Assembly (NCBI RefSeq): GCF_016756745.1 | Contig: NZ_JAESIH010000062.1 | Span: 1 to 45,727 of the forward strand | Direction: 5' to 3' | Source: Aminivibrio sp. | Lineage (GTDB): Bacteria > Synergistota > Synergistia > Synergistales > Aminobacteriaceae | DNA: 45,727 nt | Part shown: positions 33,918 to 41,969 of the stretch, one piece after another | Position numbering within the stretch: the first letter of the stretch is position 1 | Layout: the number at the start of each line of letters is the position of its first letter | The notes under the pieces: generated by a model | Told to the model about the DNA's origin: nothing | Database searches by the model: none | The model's input: only the letters and a program-made list of their open reading frames with translations | Position numbers and translations under genes: made by a program

Positions 33918-34715
33918 ATGAAAAAAATCGCAGCACTGTGCGCAGCAGCAGCCATAGCCGTTTTCACAGCCGCAGGGGCGGAAGCCGCCGCTCTTGTTCC
34001 CCTGAAGGTCGGGGCGACTTCGGGGCCCCATGCCGAAATACTGGAATTCCTGGCGGAGAGACTGAAGAACGAAGGCGTGGACCTCAGGGTGTTTCCCTTC
34101 AGCGATTACATCACCCCAAACGCCGCCCTCGACCAGGGAGATATCGACGCAAACTCCTACCAGCACCAGCTCTTTCTCGACACCCAGAACAGGGACCGGG
34201 GATACAGGCTTGTCTCTGTGGCCAAGACCGTGGTCTGCCCCATGGGGTTCTACTCAAAAAAAATAGGGACCATCGACGACCTGAAGGATGGTTCGAAGGT
34301 CTCCGTTCCTAATGATCCGGCAAACGTGGGCAGGGCCCTGGTCCTGCTGGAAAAGAAAGGATTCATTAAGCTGCGGGAAGGAACGGGGTATACCGCCTCG
34401 GTGCTTGACATCGTGGAAAACCCGAAAAATCTCAGGTTTATCGAGATCGAGGCTCCCCAACTTCCCAGGGTTCTGGACGACGTGGACATCGGCGCCGTGA
34501 ACGTGAACTACGCGGTGGAGGCGGGCCTGTCCCCCCTGAAGGACGCGATCCTGCTCGAGGATGCCGAAACCTCCCCCTTCGCCAACGTGATCGCCGTCCG
34601 GGAGGAGGACAGGGACAATCCCCTGGTGAAAAAGCTCGTGGAGGCCTACCGGACGGAAGAGACCGCGAAGTTCATGCTGGAGCGATACAAGGGCGGCTTC
34701 ATTCCCGCCTGGTAG
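33918..34715 (+). CDS. metQ: methionine ABC transporter substrate-binding protein MetQ
   Basis: A 265-residue NlpA/MetQ-family binding protein. The ATG at 33918 starts a signal peptide MKKIAALCAAAAIAVFTAAG ending AEA; earlier in-frame ATGs from 33810 lack a ribosome site. The mature part has VGATSGPHAEILEFLAERL, NAALDQGDIDANSYQHQLF and VSVPNDPANVGRALVLLEK, all classic. Unlike many MetQ proteins no lipobox Cys follows the hydrophobic core, so it may be a free periplasmic protein. The SAM-I riboswitch supports methionine as ligand. Confidence 0.93.
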   Translation: MKKIAALCAAAAIAVFTAAGAEAAALVPLKVGATSGPHAEILEFLAERLKNEGVDLRVFPFSDYITPNAALDQGDIDANSYQHQLFLDTQNRDRGYRLVSVAKTVVCPMGFYSKKIGTIDDLKDGSKVSVPNDPANVGRALVLLEKKGFIKLREGTGYTASVLDIVENPKNLRFIEIEAPQLPRVLDDVDIGAVNVNYAVEAGLSPLKDAILLEDAETSPFANVIAVREEDRDNPLVKKLVEAYRTEETAKFMLERYKGGFIPAW

Positions 34716-34728
34716 GGAAGGTTCGGAC

Positions 34729-35790
34729 ATGGCCATCCTCCTGAAGGGCGTGACGAAAACCTACGGCGCCGGGGAAAAGCGGTTGAAGGCTTTGAGCAAT
34801 ATTGACCTTGAAATTCCCGACGGCTCCATCTTCGGGATCATCGGACGGAGCGGCGCCGGAAAGAGCACTCTCGTCCGGTGCGTGAACCTCCTTGAGCGTC
34901 CGGACTGCGGCTCGGTCGCCGTGAGCGGCCTGGAACTCACCGCCCTGGATGAAGGGGAGCTCCGGCAGGCCCGGAAAAAGATCGGCATGATCTTCCAGAA
35001 CTTCAACCTCCTGTCGTGCCGCACGGTCTTCGGGAACGTGGCCTTTCCCCTGGAACTGGCGGGATGGCGCAGGGAGGATATTGCGGGGAGAGTCGACGAA
35101 CTGCTCGACCTTGTGGGCCTTGCCGACAAGCGGGACCGGTATCCCTCCCAGCTTTCCGGCGGCCAGAAACAGAGGGTGGGAATCGCCAGGGCACTGGCCA
35201 ACAGGCCGGACGTGCTTCTTTCCGACGAGGCCACGTCAGCCCTGGATCCCCTCACCACCCGGTCGATCCTGTCTCTTCTCAGGGATATCAACAGCAGGCT
35301 CGGCCTCACCATCGTCCTGATCACCCACGAGATGAACGTCATCCGGGAGATCTGCACCGACGTGGCTGTAATCGACAAGGGGAGTATCGTCGAGCGGGGG
35401 CCCGTGCTGGACATTTTCACCGATCCCCGCGCTGAGGTCACCCTGGACATGCTCCGGGACGTGATGGGAGTGGAATTGCCGGAGACCTTCGCCGGGCTCG
35501 ATTTCAGTCCGGGAATCCATGGGTCGGGAGACCCTGTCCTGCAGCTTCAGTTCTTCGGCGATATCGCCGCCGATCCCGTAATCTCCGGGATGATCCGCCG
35601 CTTCGAGGTGGATGTGAACATCCTCGTGGCCAGGATCGGCCATATACGGAACGTCCCCTGCGGCACCCTGGTGATCCGGCTCTCAGGGGACGAAAGGGCG
35701 AAAAGCGGGGCGCTGGGCTATCTCAGGGCGCTCGACCTGAAAGTGGAGGTGATCGGCCATGTGGGCTCAGGTATCAGCGTTGCTGTTTAA
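34729..35790 (+). CDS. metN: methionine ABC transporter ATP-binding protein MetN
   Basis: A 353-residue ATPase. Walker A GRSGAGKST at 39-47, signature LSGGQKQR at 142-149, Walker B VLLSDEATS at 162-170 and a switch His in LITHEMN. The C-terminal part (about 265-345) is a NIL regulatory domain that in MetN binds methionine and inhibits transport. It starts 13 nt after metQ and overlaps metI by 32 bp. Confidence 0.95.
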   Translation: MAILLKGVTKTYGAGEKRLKALSNIDLEIPDGSIFGIIGRSGAGKSTLVRCVNLLERPDCGSVAVSGLELTALDEGELRQARKKIGMIFQNFNLLSCRTVFGNVAFPLELAGWRREDIAGRVDELLDLVGLADKRDRYPSQLSGGQKQRVGIARALANRPDVLLSDEATSALDPLTTRSILSLLRDINSRLGLTIVLITHEMNVIREICTDVAVIDKGSIVERGPVLDIFTDPRAEVTLDMLRDVMGVELPETFAGLDFSPGIHGSGDPVLQLQFFGDIAADPVISGMIRRFEVDVNILVARIGHIRNVPCGTLVIRLSGDERAKSGALGYLRALDLKVEVIGHVGSGISVAV

Positions 35791-36421
35791 GGCTCTCGGG
35801 GAGACTCTGTTCATGGTGGGGGCATCGTCGGCCATAGCGTTCGCTTCCGGAGTGCCGCTGGGCGTGGTCCTTCACGTGACGTCGAAGGGAGGGCTCCTGG
35901 AGAGGCGGGTGCTGAACGGTCTGTTGTCGGCGGTGGTCAATGCCGCAAGGTCAACACCCTTCATCATCCTCATGGTGCTTCTGATCCCGGTAACGCGGCT
36001 GATCGCGGGAACGTCCATCGGCACCGCCGCGGCCGTCGTGCCCCTGTCCATCGCCGCCGCTCCCTTCGTCGGGCGGGTGGTGGAGGGAGCCCTGAGGGAA
36101 GTGGACCGGGGAGTGGTGGAAGCGGCCCAGGCTATGGGAGCCACGTCATGGCAGATCATCCGGAAGGTGCTCCTTCCCGAGGCTTTCCCGGCCATTCTTT
36201 CCGGTCTGACCCTCTCGGTGGTGAGTCTCATCGGTTTCTCGGCCATGGCCGGGGCGGTGGGAGGCGGCGGACTGGGCGACCTGGCCATCCGTTACGGTTA
36301 TCAGCGTTTCCGCCTGGACGTCATGTTCGCCACCGTGGCGGTACTCATCCTCCTGGTACAGCTCTGCCAGGCCGGGGGCGATTTTCTCGCCGGGCTGGCC
36401 AGGAAGGATGGGAAGTCCTGA
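35759..36421 (+). CDS. metI: methionine ABC transporter permease MetI
   Basis: A 220-residue permease with five predicted helices. The cytoplasmic EAA loop is VVEAAQAMGATSWQIIRKVL near residues 120-139, and NAARSTPFIILMVLLIPVTR is typical of MetI. The 32-bp overlap with metN indicates coupled translation. It completes the metQNI operon. Confidence 0.95.
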   Translation: MWAQVSALLFKALGETLFMVGASSAIAFASGVPLGVVLHVTSKGGLLERRVLNGLLSAVVNAARSTPFIILMVLLIPVTRLIAGTSIGTAAAVVPLSIAAAPFVGRVVEGALREVDRGVVEAAQAMGATSWQIIRKVLLPEAFPAILSGLTLSVVSLIGFSAMAGAVGGGGLGDLAIRYGYQRFRLDVMFATVAVLILLVQLCQAGGDFLAGLARKDGKS

Positions 36422-36423
36422 AC

Positions 36424-36460
36424 GGAAAAAAATCGGGGGGCGCCATAGAGGTGCCCCCTG
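36424..36460 (-). terminator. terminator for the minus-strand remnant, also after metI
   Basis: GGGGGCGCC (36436-36444) pairs with GGTGCCCCC (36450-36458). On the minus strand it is followed by GATTTTTTTCC, a good U-tract; on the plus strand the tail TGTCCGGTTTC is weak. Confidence 0.65.
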
Positions 36461-36486
36461 TCCGGTTTCGGAGTCAGTGGAAGGAA

Positions 36487-36796
36487 TCAGTCTTTTTTTA
36501 ACGTAACTTCCTTTGAAAACGTGTCGTTTTTCGCCTGTTCGATGTCCCGTATCCATATTTCCCGTTTCTCTTCTTCCTTTACCCTGATGGTAGGTACCGG
36601 GGACCAAGGAGTATTCATGGGTGCTGCCGCCGGGTTTTGCCCCCATACTCCCGGAAGCGTCCAGGATGAGCTTGATAGGGTTCGTGGCATCATCCTGGGC
36701 AAACGCAGGGTCGGCAGGAACCCGCCGCAAACAAAAAAGAAGAGAAGAAAAGGCAGCGCGAAAACCTGCGGAACGATTCACAATGACCAGCCTCAC
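36487..36796 (-). pseudogene. remnant of a secreted von Willebrand factor A (VWA) protein
   Basis: The minus strand first encodes a start with a hydrophobic segment, then DATNPIKLILDASGSMGAKP, where LILDASGSM is a clear MIDAS motif (DxSxS) of a VWA domain. The frame then fails. In another frame a tail appears (VPTIRVKEEEKREIWIRDIE, ending in TLKKD and a TGA at 36489) that resembles the C-terminal end of such proteins. A third frame over the N-terminus gives an even better signal peptide (VFALPFLLFFFVCGG), suggesting a second frameshift. Most of the VWA domain is deleted. This remnant explains most of the 595-bp gap between metI and the stress-protein gene; 36797-36931 shows nothing else. Confidence 0.6.
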
Positions 36797-36931
36797 CGAA
36801 AATAGCGGGTATATTCAGGGTAATTTCAGCCTGGAGAAAATGGAACGGACGGTGAAACGGGGTTCCCTCAGTCTGTTTCGGCGGAGGGATTAAATAAACT
36901 AAAAATTCAATCGAGGTACGGAATCTTGTGG

Positions 36932-36937
36932 TATAAT
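36932..36937 (+). promoter_or_regulatory. -10 box of the universal stress protein gene
   Basis: TATAAT at 36932-36937 in GTGGTATAATTAC, 80 nt before the start codon, in an AT-rich stretch (36891-36950). A -35 box is not obvious. Confidence 0.5.
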
Positions 36938-37016
36938 TACTTCTGGAGAACCTTCCAAGGCTGGTGGAATCAGGTATTTGCCCGCCCCTTTCCCGGGCGG
37001 CGAAGGAGGGATTCAG

Positions 37017-37475
37017 ATGAAGAAAGTCGTTGTGGCGATCGATGGAAGCGAGGCCAGCAGGGGCGTGGTGGATTACGCCATCCATTACGCAAATCGCGAA
37101 CCGGATGCCGAAATGCTCTTTCTCCATGTCATCGACCTTTCGGAGTATAAGCCAGTGTTCTACGGGGAAGGGACGGTGGTTGTCCCGCCGTCCGACGAAG
37201 AGGTAAAGGCGCAGTTCGAGGAGTTCATCAAAGAGGAAATAAAAGCCCTCGGGAAGACCATTCCCAGAATGTCCATTTCGGTGAGATCCGGAAAGATCTA
37301 CGATCAGATAGTGAAGTTCGCCGAGGAGAACGGGGCGTCCATGATCATGGTCGGTCACCGGGGGCTGGGCGCCATGGAGCGGTTCTTCCTGGGCAGCGTG
37401 GCGGCGAAGGTGGTGGCCAATGCCCCGTGCAGCGTCTACGTCCATCGCCCGAGGACCGAAGCTGACGTGGAATGA
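37017..37475 (+). CDS. universal stress protein UspA family
   Basis: A 152-residue single Usp domain. The N-terminus KKVVVAIDGSEASRGVVDYA and the ATP-binding C-terminal motif MVGHRGLGAMERFFLGSVAAKV (G-x2-G-x9-G-S/T type) are intact, so it is probably the ATP-binding class. ATG at 37017 behind GAAGGAGGGATTCAG; the longer in-frame start at 36978 lacks a ribosome site. Confidence 0.93.
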   Translation: MKKVVVAIDGSEASRGVVDYAIHYANREPDAEMLFLHVIDLSEYKPVFYGEGTVVVPPSDEEVKAQFEEFIKEEIKALGKTIPRMSISVRSGKIYDQIVKFAEENGASMIMVGHRGLGAMERFFLGSVAAKVVANAPCSVYVHRPRTEADVE

Positions 37476-37500
37476 GCCTTCTGTGCCCCGAAGTCCTCAG

Positions 37501-37558
37501 TCTCGGCAGGCCCAAACGCCCCGTCCGGGGTCCGGACGGGGCGTTTGGCCTGCCGAGA
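37501..37558. terminator. very long inverted repeat after the stress-protein gene
   Basis: TCTCGGCAGGCCCAAACGCC (extending to 37526) pairs with the segment ending GGCCTGCCGAGA at 37558, giving about 25 bp with a single bulged C and a tiny loop. No U-tract follows on the plus strand. It may terminate, protect mRNA ends or act as a repeat unit. Confidence 0.6.
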
Positions 37559-37608
37559 GACTTCGCGGCGCCGTCTGGTATGGTAAAAGGAGAAAAGGAG
37601 CTGCCCTC

Positions 37609-39483
37609 ATGGAAAAACTGTTCGGCTACGCCGGCACGATTTTGTGGATCGACCTCACGTCCGGCGGGATTTCCCGGAAGGAACTTTCAGCTGAAACCAT
37701 ACGGCCCTGGCTTGGAGGAACGGGGTATGCCGCCCGTCTCCTCTACGACGGGGTGCCTCCCGGAGCGGACCCCCTGGGTCCGGAAAACCTGTTTATTCTC
37801 GCCACCGGTCCCCTCACGGACAATGGCGTTCCGGGCGGCGGAAGCCTGTCGGTCTGCTGCAAGTCTCCCCTCACCGGGGGGTGGGGCGAGGCCAGGGTCG
37901 GCTGCGACTTCGGACCGGAGCTGAAGCGGGCGGGGTACGATTTCGTCGTGCTCTCCGGAATCTCGGATAGTCCCGTGCACATCGTCATCACCGACGACAG
38001 CGTGGTACTCCGGGACGGATCTTTTCTCACCGGGAGGAAGGTGCTGGAAAGAGAGAAGCTCGTGAGGGAACAGGACGGTCTTGAAGGGCATTCCGTCCTG
38101 ACCATCGGCCCTGCGGGAGAAAAGGGCGTGCTTTTCGCCTCCGTCATGGTGGGGCACCGGGCTGCAGGGCGCATCGGTGCGGGAGCCGTCCTCGGTTCGA
38201 AGAACGTGGCCGCCGTCTCGGTGAAGGGGACAGGGAGAATCGCCCCCGCCGACCCAGCCGCCTGGATGCGGGAGGTGCGTGCAGCCCACGGGATCGTGAA
38301 GGAAAGCCCCAATACGCCGGGATTTACGGAACTCGGCACCATGGGAGGGTACGAGAACTCCGACCGGATCGGGGACCTTCCCACGAAAAACTGGCAGTCC
38401 AACTCCTGGGGGAAGGGGGAGGCGGTTTCCTCCCATTTCTTCGGGAAAAACCAGGTTGCCTCCACCGGCTGCTACAAGGGATGCCCCATGAAGTGCGGGA
38501 GGAAGGTCCGCGTGGAGAACGGCCCCTGGAAGACCCCCGAACACGACGGCGGAGAGTACGAGACCGTGGGATCTTTTACTGCCTATGTCCTCAACGAGGA
38601 TGTGGACTGTGCCGTGCACTGCGGGTATCTCTGCAACGAGCTCGGCGTGGACACCATCTCCGCCGGAGCGGTTATCGGCTTCCTGTTCGAGTGCGCGGAG
38701 AAGGGCCTGGTCTCACCGGAGGCAGCGGGGGGGCTGGACCTCTCGTGGGGGAACGGCGCCGTCCTTCCCCGGCTTGTGGAGATGATTGCCCTCAGGGAAG
38801 GCATCGGCGATATTCTCGCCGGCGGCGTCAGGAGAGCGGCGGAAAAGATCGGCGGAGGGGCGGAGCGGTTCGCCGTCCACGTGAAGGGCCTGGAGGGTCC
38901 CTGCCACGACCCCCGGGCCGGCAAGACCCTTGCTGTCAGCTACGGCACGGGCAACCGGGGCATGTGCCACATCCATCCCCTTGAAACGGTGGCTTACGAC
39001 TGCGCCCACACCGACTTCGGGCTGATCCCTTTCGGCCTGCCCGACCCGAAACGGTTCGGCCGGTGGGACGAGGAAGGAAAGGGCGAGGCGACCAGGATCC
39101 TGCAGGACGGAGGGGCCCTCCCGGATATCCTCGGAACCTGCAAGTTTTACATGTACGTGGGCATTACCCCAAGGGAATATGCGGCCATGCTCTCGGCGCT
39201 GACGGGATGGAACGTGACGGGCGAGGATCTTTTGGAGACGGCGGAGCGGGTGACGAACCTTCAGCGCCTTTTCAACTGCCGGGAGGGTTTTGGAAGAGAG
39301 CAGGACCGTCTTCCGGACAGGGCACGGTCCCTGCCTGCCTTCGGGAAATATGCCGGCAGCCCGGAAAGCGCTGTCCGGAACTACGACCTCATGCTGAACG
39401 AATATTACGACGCCAGGGGATGGGACAGGGAAACCGGCGCTCCCCTGGAGGAAACCCTCCTTCGGCTTGGGATTGAAGGATAG
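37609..39483 (+). CDS. aor: aldehyde:ferredoxin oxidoreductase (tungsten enzyme)
   Basis: A 624-residue AOR-family protein. The N-terminal domain begins GYAGTILWIDLTSGGISRKE and contains GGTGYAARLLYD and GPLTDNGVPGGG. The [4Fe-4S] cluster ligands are in CYKGCPMKC (C-x3-C-x3-C) near residues 287-295, with a fourth Cys in LFNCREGF near 559. DxxGxC/D-type pterin-binding segments (NELGVDTISAG) are present. It would oxidise aldehydes to acids with ferredoxin, useful in amino-acid fermentation beside Ptb/Buk. ATG at 37609 behind AAAAGGAG. No dedicated ferredoxin or cofactor gene lies next to it. Confidence 0.93.
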   Translation: MEKLFGYAGTILWIDLTSGGISRKELSAETIRPWLGGTGYAARLLYDGVPPGADPLGPENLFILATGPLTDNGVPGGGSLSVCCKSPLTGGWGEARVGCDFGPELKRAGYDFVVLSGISDSPVHIVITDDSVVLRDGSFLTGRKVLEREKLVREQDGLEGHSVLTIGPAGEKGVLFASVMVGHRAAGRIGAGAVLGSKNVAAVSVKGTGRIAPADPAAWMREVRAAHGIVKESPNTPGFTELGTMGGYENSDRIGDLPTKNWQSNSWGKGEAVSSHFFGKNQVASTGCYKGCPMKCGRKVRVENGPWKTPEHDGGEYETVGSFTAYVLNEDVDCAVHCGYLCNELGVDTISAGAVIGFLFECAEKGLVSPEAAGGLDLSWGNGAVLPRLVEMIALREGIGDILAGGVRRAAEKIGGGAERFAVHVKGLEGPCHDPRAGKTLAVSYGTGNRGMCHIHPLETVAYDCAHTDFGLIPFGLPDPKRFGRWDEEGKGEATRILQDGGALPDILGTCKFYMYVGITPREYAAMLSALTGWNVTGEDLLETAERVTNLQRLFNCREGFGREQDRLPDRARSLPAFGKYAGSPESAVRNYDLMLNEYYDARGWDRETGAPLEETLLRLGIEG

Positions 39484-39638
39484 AAGACAGGATGCACAAA
39501 GCATTTACATGGAAAAGACGGGAGACAAACGGGGGAGAAAAAGGTACAATATGAACCTGTTATGTCAAGAACAGGATGATGACGAGGTTTCCAGGCAGAG
39601 GCAACACACACTTTCGGGGAATGGGAGTTGATGTCCGG

Positions 39639-39932
39639 ATGCTGACGGAGAACATCGTGACGGTTTCGGGGACGCTCCATCTGATCCGCGTCGAGGCAGG
39701 CGCCGGCAAGCCGAAGAAATACATACCCTTTTCGGTGCGCCAGGACACGCCGGGGACGGATGGGAGCGTCAGAAAGGACTTTCTTCTCGCCAGGATTTAT
39801 GATCCCCGCATCCAGGAAGAAATGAAGAACCTGAAGGAAGGGGTGCCTGTAAGAGTGCATGGGGATGTGCGCTCATCCCTGGGAAGCGGCGAGATGTACA
39901 TCAACGTGACCGCCATCGAAGTTCTGGTTTAA
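39639..39932 (+). CDS. small OB-fold, SSB-like protein (first paralog)
   Basis: About 97 residues from ATG 39639. The pattern LTENIVTVSGTLHLIR, KKYIPFSVRQDTPG, RKDFLLARIYDPRIQE, LKEGVPVRVHGDVRSS, GSGEMYINVTAIEVL follows the strand order of single-stranded-DNA-binding OB folds. It lacks the acidic C-terminal tail of housekeeping SSB. A clear paralog lies at 42230-42532. In-frame ATGs at 39576 and 39621 are alternatives; 39639 matches the paralog's N-terminus and has GGGAG upstream. Role unknown. Confidence 0.6.
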   Translation: MLTENIVTVSGTLHLIRVEAGAGKPKKYIPFSVRQDTPGTDGSVRKDFLLARIYDPRIQEEMKNLKEGVPVRVHGDVRSSLGSGEMYINVTAIEVLV

Positions 39933-39993
39933 GGACTTCCCCGTTCCGTCCAGCGGGCCGAAAGGTTGCTTGGGGACGCGCATTGCAGTGCGT

Positions 39994-40091
39994 GCAGATG
40001 GTGTGGTGCATCAGGGATAGAGACTGGGTGATCCCGGTGCCGGAACAATTCTGACTCTATCCGGTTCCCTGATTCGAATCTGCTCTTTTTT
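39994..40091 (+). ncRNA. candidate structured RNA or leader ending in a terminator
   Basis: Three nested helices line up: GCAGAT (39994-39999) with ATCTGC (40078-40083), ATCAGGG (40010-40016) with CCCTGAT (40067-40073) and ATAGAG (40017-40022) with CTCTAT (40055-40060), with internal loops GGTGTGGTGC/TCGA and a CCGGTT bulge. The helix ends in TCTTTTTT (40084-40091). It lies in the 290-bp spacer before the TPP enzyme. It does not match a riboswitch class I know by eye; a small RNA or an attenuated leader are both possible. Confidence 0.5.
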
Positions 40092-40152
40092 CCGAAAAAC
40101 GCCGTCGCCGGGATTTCATTGTCTTTTTCTCATTCTCCCGCACCGTTTTCAT

Positions 40153-40184
40153 CGGGACGCTCTCCCTCCGGGGGCGTCCCGTTT
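40153..40184 (+). terminator. hairpin shortly before the TPP-enzyme gene
   Basis: CGGGACGC (40153-40160) pairs with GCGTCCCG (40174-40181), followed by TTT. It lies 39 nt before the start codon, so with the upstream structured RNA it may form a leader attenuator. Confidence 0.5.
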
Positions 40185-40222
40185 CGTACAACACCATCAT
40201 TTCAAATCAGGAGGTCGATTCA

Positions 40223-41824
40223 ATGGCAGGGAATACCGGCGGAAGAACAGCCGTCCGGGTCCTGGAGCGCATGAACATGTCCGTTCTCTTCGGCATACCG
40301 GGCATTCACAACCTTTCTCTTTATAAAGGTCTCTCAACAAGCCCCATAAGGCACATCACCACCCGCCACGAACAGGGGGCCGGGTTCATGGCCTACGGAT
40401 GGGGCAAATCCACGGGAACACCGGGAGTGGTCTTCGCCATCACCGGACCCGGACTCACCAATATCCTCACGCCTCTCGGCCAGGCCTTTCACGATTCAGT
40501 TCCCATGGTGGCCGTCACCACCCAGATTCCCTCGCGGTTTCTTTCAGGCCGTTCCGGCTACCTTCACGAACTTCGGGATTCCACCGTCATGTCCTCCTCG
40601 GTCACCAAGGGCTCCTTCCGGGCATCGTCCCCGGAGGAGATTCCCTGTCTTGTGGAACAGGCCCTCAGACTCTCCGTCGAGGGACGGCCGGGGCCCGTGC
40701 ACGTGGAGATTCCCCTGGACTATCTCGACGAACCCTGCGGCCTGCCCGGCGGAGAACCGGTGCGCCGGGAGGGGTACCCTCTTTCTGAAGGGCTTGTCGG
40801 CGAAGCTGCCGGGAGCCTGTCGGCAGCCCGGTCGCCCTTCATCATCGCCGGCGGAGGTGCCGCGGGAGCCGCTGAAGCGGTGAGGTCGCTGGCGGAGAAG
40901 CTCTCCTCTCCGGTGGTGCTGACGTCGGCGGGGAAGGGTATCCTCCCGGACAATCACCCCCTCTGCCTCGGTGCACGGCTCCATTTCCCGGCGGTGAAGG
41001 AGCTGCTGCGGAATTCGGACTGCATCCTCGCCCTTGGAACCGAGCTTTCCCCCGCGGACCTGTGGGAGGAGGAATTTCCCTTCCCCGACAGGATGATCTC
41101 GGTAGACACGGACGGCGGCTTCGCCTCGTCCCGGAAAGGACTGTTCCTCGGGGGCAGGTGCGAGGACGTGGTCCCCATGCTTGCGGAAGCGGTGAACGAC
41201 AGGGGAAACATCTCCTTTCCCGGCAGGACGGCCCTTCTCGGCGAATGCCGGGAGGCCCTCGGTTCCGTTCTCGGCGTGGAAGAGGAGCTTCCCCTGCTGT
41301 ATGACACCGTCTCGGCGCTTGCGGGGGCCCTTGGCGGCGACGGTATCCTCTGGGCGGACATGACGGGGGCGGCGTACTGCGCTATCAGCGAATATCCCTG
41401 TTCCCGGCCCAGAACGTTTCTCCATCCCGTCGGCTTCGGCGCCCTCGGAGCGGCCCTCCCCGGAGGCCTCGGGACCAGGTGCGCCTTCCCGGACCGCAGG
41501 GTTGCGGTCCTCACCGGAGACGGAGGATTCCAGTTCACCCTTCCCGAGCTTGCGGTGGGGGTCCAGGAGAAGATCTGCCTCCCCGTGGTGCTCTGGAACG
41601 ACGGCGGTTTCGGCGAAATCCGCCGCACCCAGGACAGGAACGGCGGCCCCAGGATCGCCGTGGATCACTGGAACCCCGATTTTCGGGTCTTGGCGGGAGC
41701 CTACGGGATTCCCTATTTCGCTCCCGAAGGGGGCGCGGGTATCGGACAGGCGCTGGAGTCGGCCTTTGAGGTTCCTACACCGTCCATCATCGAAGTGAAG
41801 GTCCGGAAGGGGGCGAGGATATGA
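40223..41824 (+). CDS. thiamine-diphosphate-dependent enzyme, AruI/acetolactate-synthase-like decarboxylase
   Basis: A 533-residue ThDP enzyme. The N-terminal pyrimidine-binding domain has FGIPGIHNLSLYKGL and the catalytic Glu at residue 50 in RHEQGAGFMAYG. A central domain spans about 190-320. The C-terminal domain has GDGGF near residues 432-436 and the paired Asn459 in LWNDGG, the usual GDG-x25-N motif. The pattern GIPGxHxxxLYxGL and GRxGYLHELRD recalls 5-guanidino-2-oxopentanoate decarboxylase (AruI) more than biosynthetic IlvB, and no small regulatory subunit gene is present. Substrate is uncertain. Good AGGAGG ribosome site. Confidence 0.8.
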   Translation: MAGNTGGRTAVRVLERMNMSVLFGIPGIHNLSLYKGLSTSPIRHITTRHEQGAGFMAYGWGKSTGTPGVVFAITGPGLTNILTPLGQAFHDSVPMVAVTTQIPSRFLSGRSGYLHELRDSTVMSSSVTKGSFRASSPEEIPCLVEQALRLSVEGRPGPVHVEIPLDYLDEPCGLPGGEPVRREGYPLSEGLVGEAAGSLSAARSPFIIAGGGAAGAAEAVRSLAEKLSSPVVLTSAGKGILPDNHPLCLGARLHFPAVKELLRNSDCILALGTELSPADLWEEEFPFPDRMISVDTDGGFASSRKGLFLGGRCEDVVPMLAEAVNDRGNISFPGRTALLGECREALGSVLGVEEELPLLYDTVSALAGALGGDGILWADMTGAAYCAISEYPCSRPRTFLHPVGFGALGAALPGGLGTRCAFPDRRVAVLTGDGGFQFTLPELAVGVQEKICLPVVLWNDGGFGEIRRTQDRNGGPRIAVDHWNPDFRVLAGAYGIPYFAPEGGAGIGQALESAFEVPTPSIIEVKVRKGARI

Positions 41825-41969
41825 TCCCCGGAGTGAGAAAGGCGGTGGGCTCGGCCTCAAAAAGGCCTCCGACCCGGCGGAGCATGCCCCGAAATGGAAA
41901 CTGGGCGGCGACGAGAACTTCGACACCCGCCTGGTCGGATACCCCCGCTACCTGCGGATTCAGGGAATA
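41821..41969 (+). pseudogene. remnant of a gene once coupled to the TPP enzyme, cut by repeat D
   Basis: An ATG at 41821 overlaps the TPP-enzyme stop as ATGA, the usual sign of a coupled second gene (MIPGVRKAVG). Within about 10 codons good coding shifts to another frame, which reads GLGLKKASDPAEHAPKWKLG, then GDENFDTRLVGYPRYLRIQG, up to the left end of repeat D. The two pieces look like head and later part of one deleted gene. I do not recognise the family. Confidence 0.45.

Noticed and set aside
39998-40054. 18-codon ORF (MVWCIRDRDWVIPVPEQF) as a branched-chain or Trp leader peptide
   Set aside because: It lacks a ribosome site and runs inside the helices of the structured RNA. The Val/Ile/Trp content is suggestive only.
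40067-40083. GATTCGAATC as the T-loop of a tRNA
   Set aside because: No 5-bp T-stem, acceptor stem or anticodon arm can be drawn around it; it lies in the 3' arm of the structured RNA.
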